The notes under the pieces were generated by a model. That model did no database searches and was not told the origin of the DNA. It worked only from the letters and a program-made list of their open reading frames with translations. From NCBI GenBank assembly GCA_017989485.1, contig JAGNPU010000170.1:1-5115 (forward strand): a DNA stretch of 5,115 nt, in the 5' to 3' direction. Both the position numbers and the translations under genes were made by a program. This document shows, one piece after another, positions 4,838-5,115 of this stretch. Every line of letters begins with the position of its first letter. The first letter of the stretch is position 1. Origin of the DNA: Neisseriaceae bacterium. Lineage in GTDB: Bacteria > Pseudomonadota > Gammaproteobacteria > Burkholderiales > Neisseriaceae.

Positions 4838-5029
4838 TTAAGTTACATCAGCCTGCCCTTCGCCACCCTGTGGATACCCGTTCTGCCCCACTCCTTCAGA
4901 AGATGCTGGGCAAGAACGCTGTGGCGATGCGCCAATGCCGTTATCGCCGACACGCTCTGACTCAAACCTATGAGCGGTGTTTGCCTGCGCCTTGCCCAGC
5001 AGGATTAGGGCAAGACTGATTAAACTAAT
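4838..5029 (-). pseudogene. Possible remnant of a small exported-protein gene, no standard start codon
   Basis: The minus-strand frame is open from 5032 to a TAA stop at 4838-4840. Its first part, ISLISLALILLGKAQA (from 5029), resembles a signal-peptide core and an A-x-A cleavage site, followed by about 47 polar residues rich in Gly, Ser, Gln and Glu with one cysteine. There is no ATG, GTG or TTG in this frame upstream: an in-frame TAA sits one codon before the ATA-ATT pair, both other frames stop nearby, and no ribosome site is seen. A weak hairpin (CGCC-CAGT-GGCG) followed shortly by TTTTT lies just past the stop on the minus strand. It may be a decayed gene, a rare ATT-start gene, or chance. 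The plus-strand frame over the same bases has no better support. Confidence 0.25.
4904..5001. repeat. 11-bp inverted repeat enclosing a hairpin-rich 76-bp interval
   Basis: TGCTGGGCAAG (4904-4914) and CTTGCCCAGCA (4991-5001) are perfect complements; after a small bulge CGC (4917-4919) pairs with GCG (4987-4989). Inside, GGCGAT (4923-4928) pairs with ATCGCC (4943-4948). The right arm can pair instead with GGGCAAG at 5008-5014 in a compact 7-bp hairpin. Two mutually exclusive folds of this kind are compatible with a structured RNA, but no family is recognised. Confidence 0.4.
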
Positions 5030-5115
5030 TATTTAAGGTGAGCAAACCAAAATCGTGTTTTATGCCGATACGCTTACCCGAAGTACTGTGTTGCGCCTGC
5101 CAGATTCATGAGACG

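Larger units (their letters stand above)
4498..5115. other. 618-bp stretch without a confident gene
   Basis: Open frames here lack ribosome sites and recognisable motifs. A plus-strand frame starting with GTG directly at the previous gene's stop (4497-4760) and a TTG-start frame (4795-5019) both look non-coding. A GTG frame from 5038 is open to the window edge (26 codons, two adjacent cysteines plus a third) and could be the start of a gene outside, but it has no clear ribosome site. No tRNA, rRNA, CRISPR or transposase is seen. The stretch holds inverted repeats and a possible minus-strand gene remnant, listed separately. Confidence 0.6.

Noticed and set aside
4795..5019. 74-codon plus-strand frame with a TTG start
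   Set aside because: No ribosome site, rare start codon, composition dominated by Arg, Leu, Pro and Cys as expected of antisense or non-coding frames, and no family resemblance.
3825..5115. Insertion sequence or prophage remnant in the gene-poor right part
   Set aside because: No transposase or integrase fragment, no paired terminal inverted repeats with target duplications, and no attachment-site-like direct repeats were found. The inverted repeats are short and internal.
3825..5115. Correia-type or dRS3 repeats typical of Neisseria
   Set aside because: Neither the TATAGTGGATTAA Correia end nor ATTCCC-N8-GGGAAT is present in the window.

Overview
The window looks like chromosomal DNA of a betaproteobacterium, most likely in the order Neisseriales. 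The basis is the overall sequence of the TrmB protein (compared with Neisseria TrmB from memory), a ferredoxin-type reductase of the kind annotated in Neisseria as CDP-6-deoxy-glucoseen reductase, and one inverted pair of sequences resembling the Neisseria DNA uptake sequence. Genes are moderately GC-rich but use TTA leucine codons freely. No genus can be named, and no search was run.

Left part (1-2663, all minus strand). The order of transcription is trmB (tRNA m7G46 methyltransferase), then, after a 2-nt gap, a NadQ-type Nudix/winged-helix NAD regulator, then a clear rho-independent terminator. After that comes nadC (quinolinate phosphoribosyltransferase, cut by the left window edge) under its own near-consensus promoter. 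A 17-bp imperfect palindrome lies between that promoter and the nadC start codon and is the best candidate operator for the regulator next door. The likely logic is feedback control of de novo NAD synthesis by a catalytically dead Nudix sensor; this is inferred from family knowledge and position.

Middle part (2664-3824). A short divergent promoter region separates trmB from a plus-strand gene for a 335-residue [2Fe-2S]/FAD/NAD(P)H electron-transfer protein. An exact 11-bp direct repeat links the trmB promoter spacer to the first codons of trmB.

Right part (3825-5115). This is accessory-looking and gene-poor. It holds a nested, interleaved set of inverted repeats that could form an RNA pseudoknot, the uptake-sequence-like hairpin, one convincing small exported protein of unknown function (4165-4497), and a 618-nt stretch with no confident gene. 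That stretch contains several inverted repeats and a minus-strand frame that resembles a signal peptide plus short mature protein but has no normal start codon.

I see no complete novel defence, mobile or biosynthetic system. The best leads are the NadQ/nadC regulatory arrangement, the interleaved repeats after the reductase, and the unexplained right-hand region.
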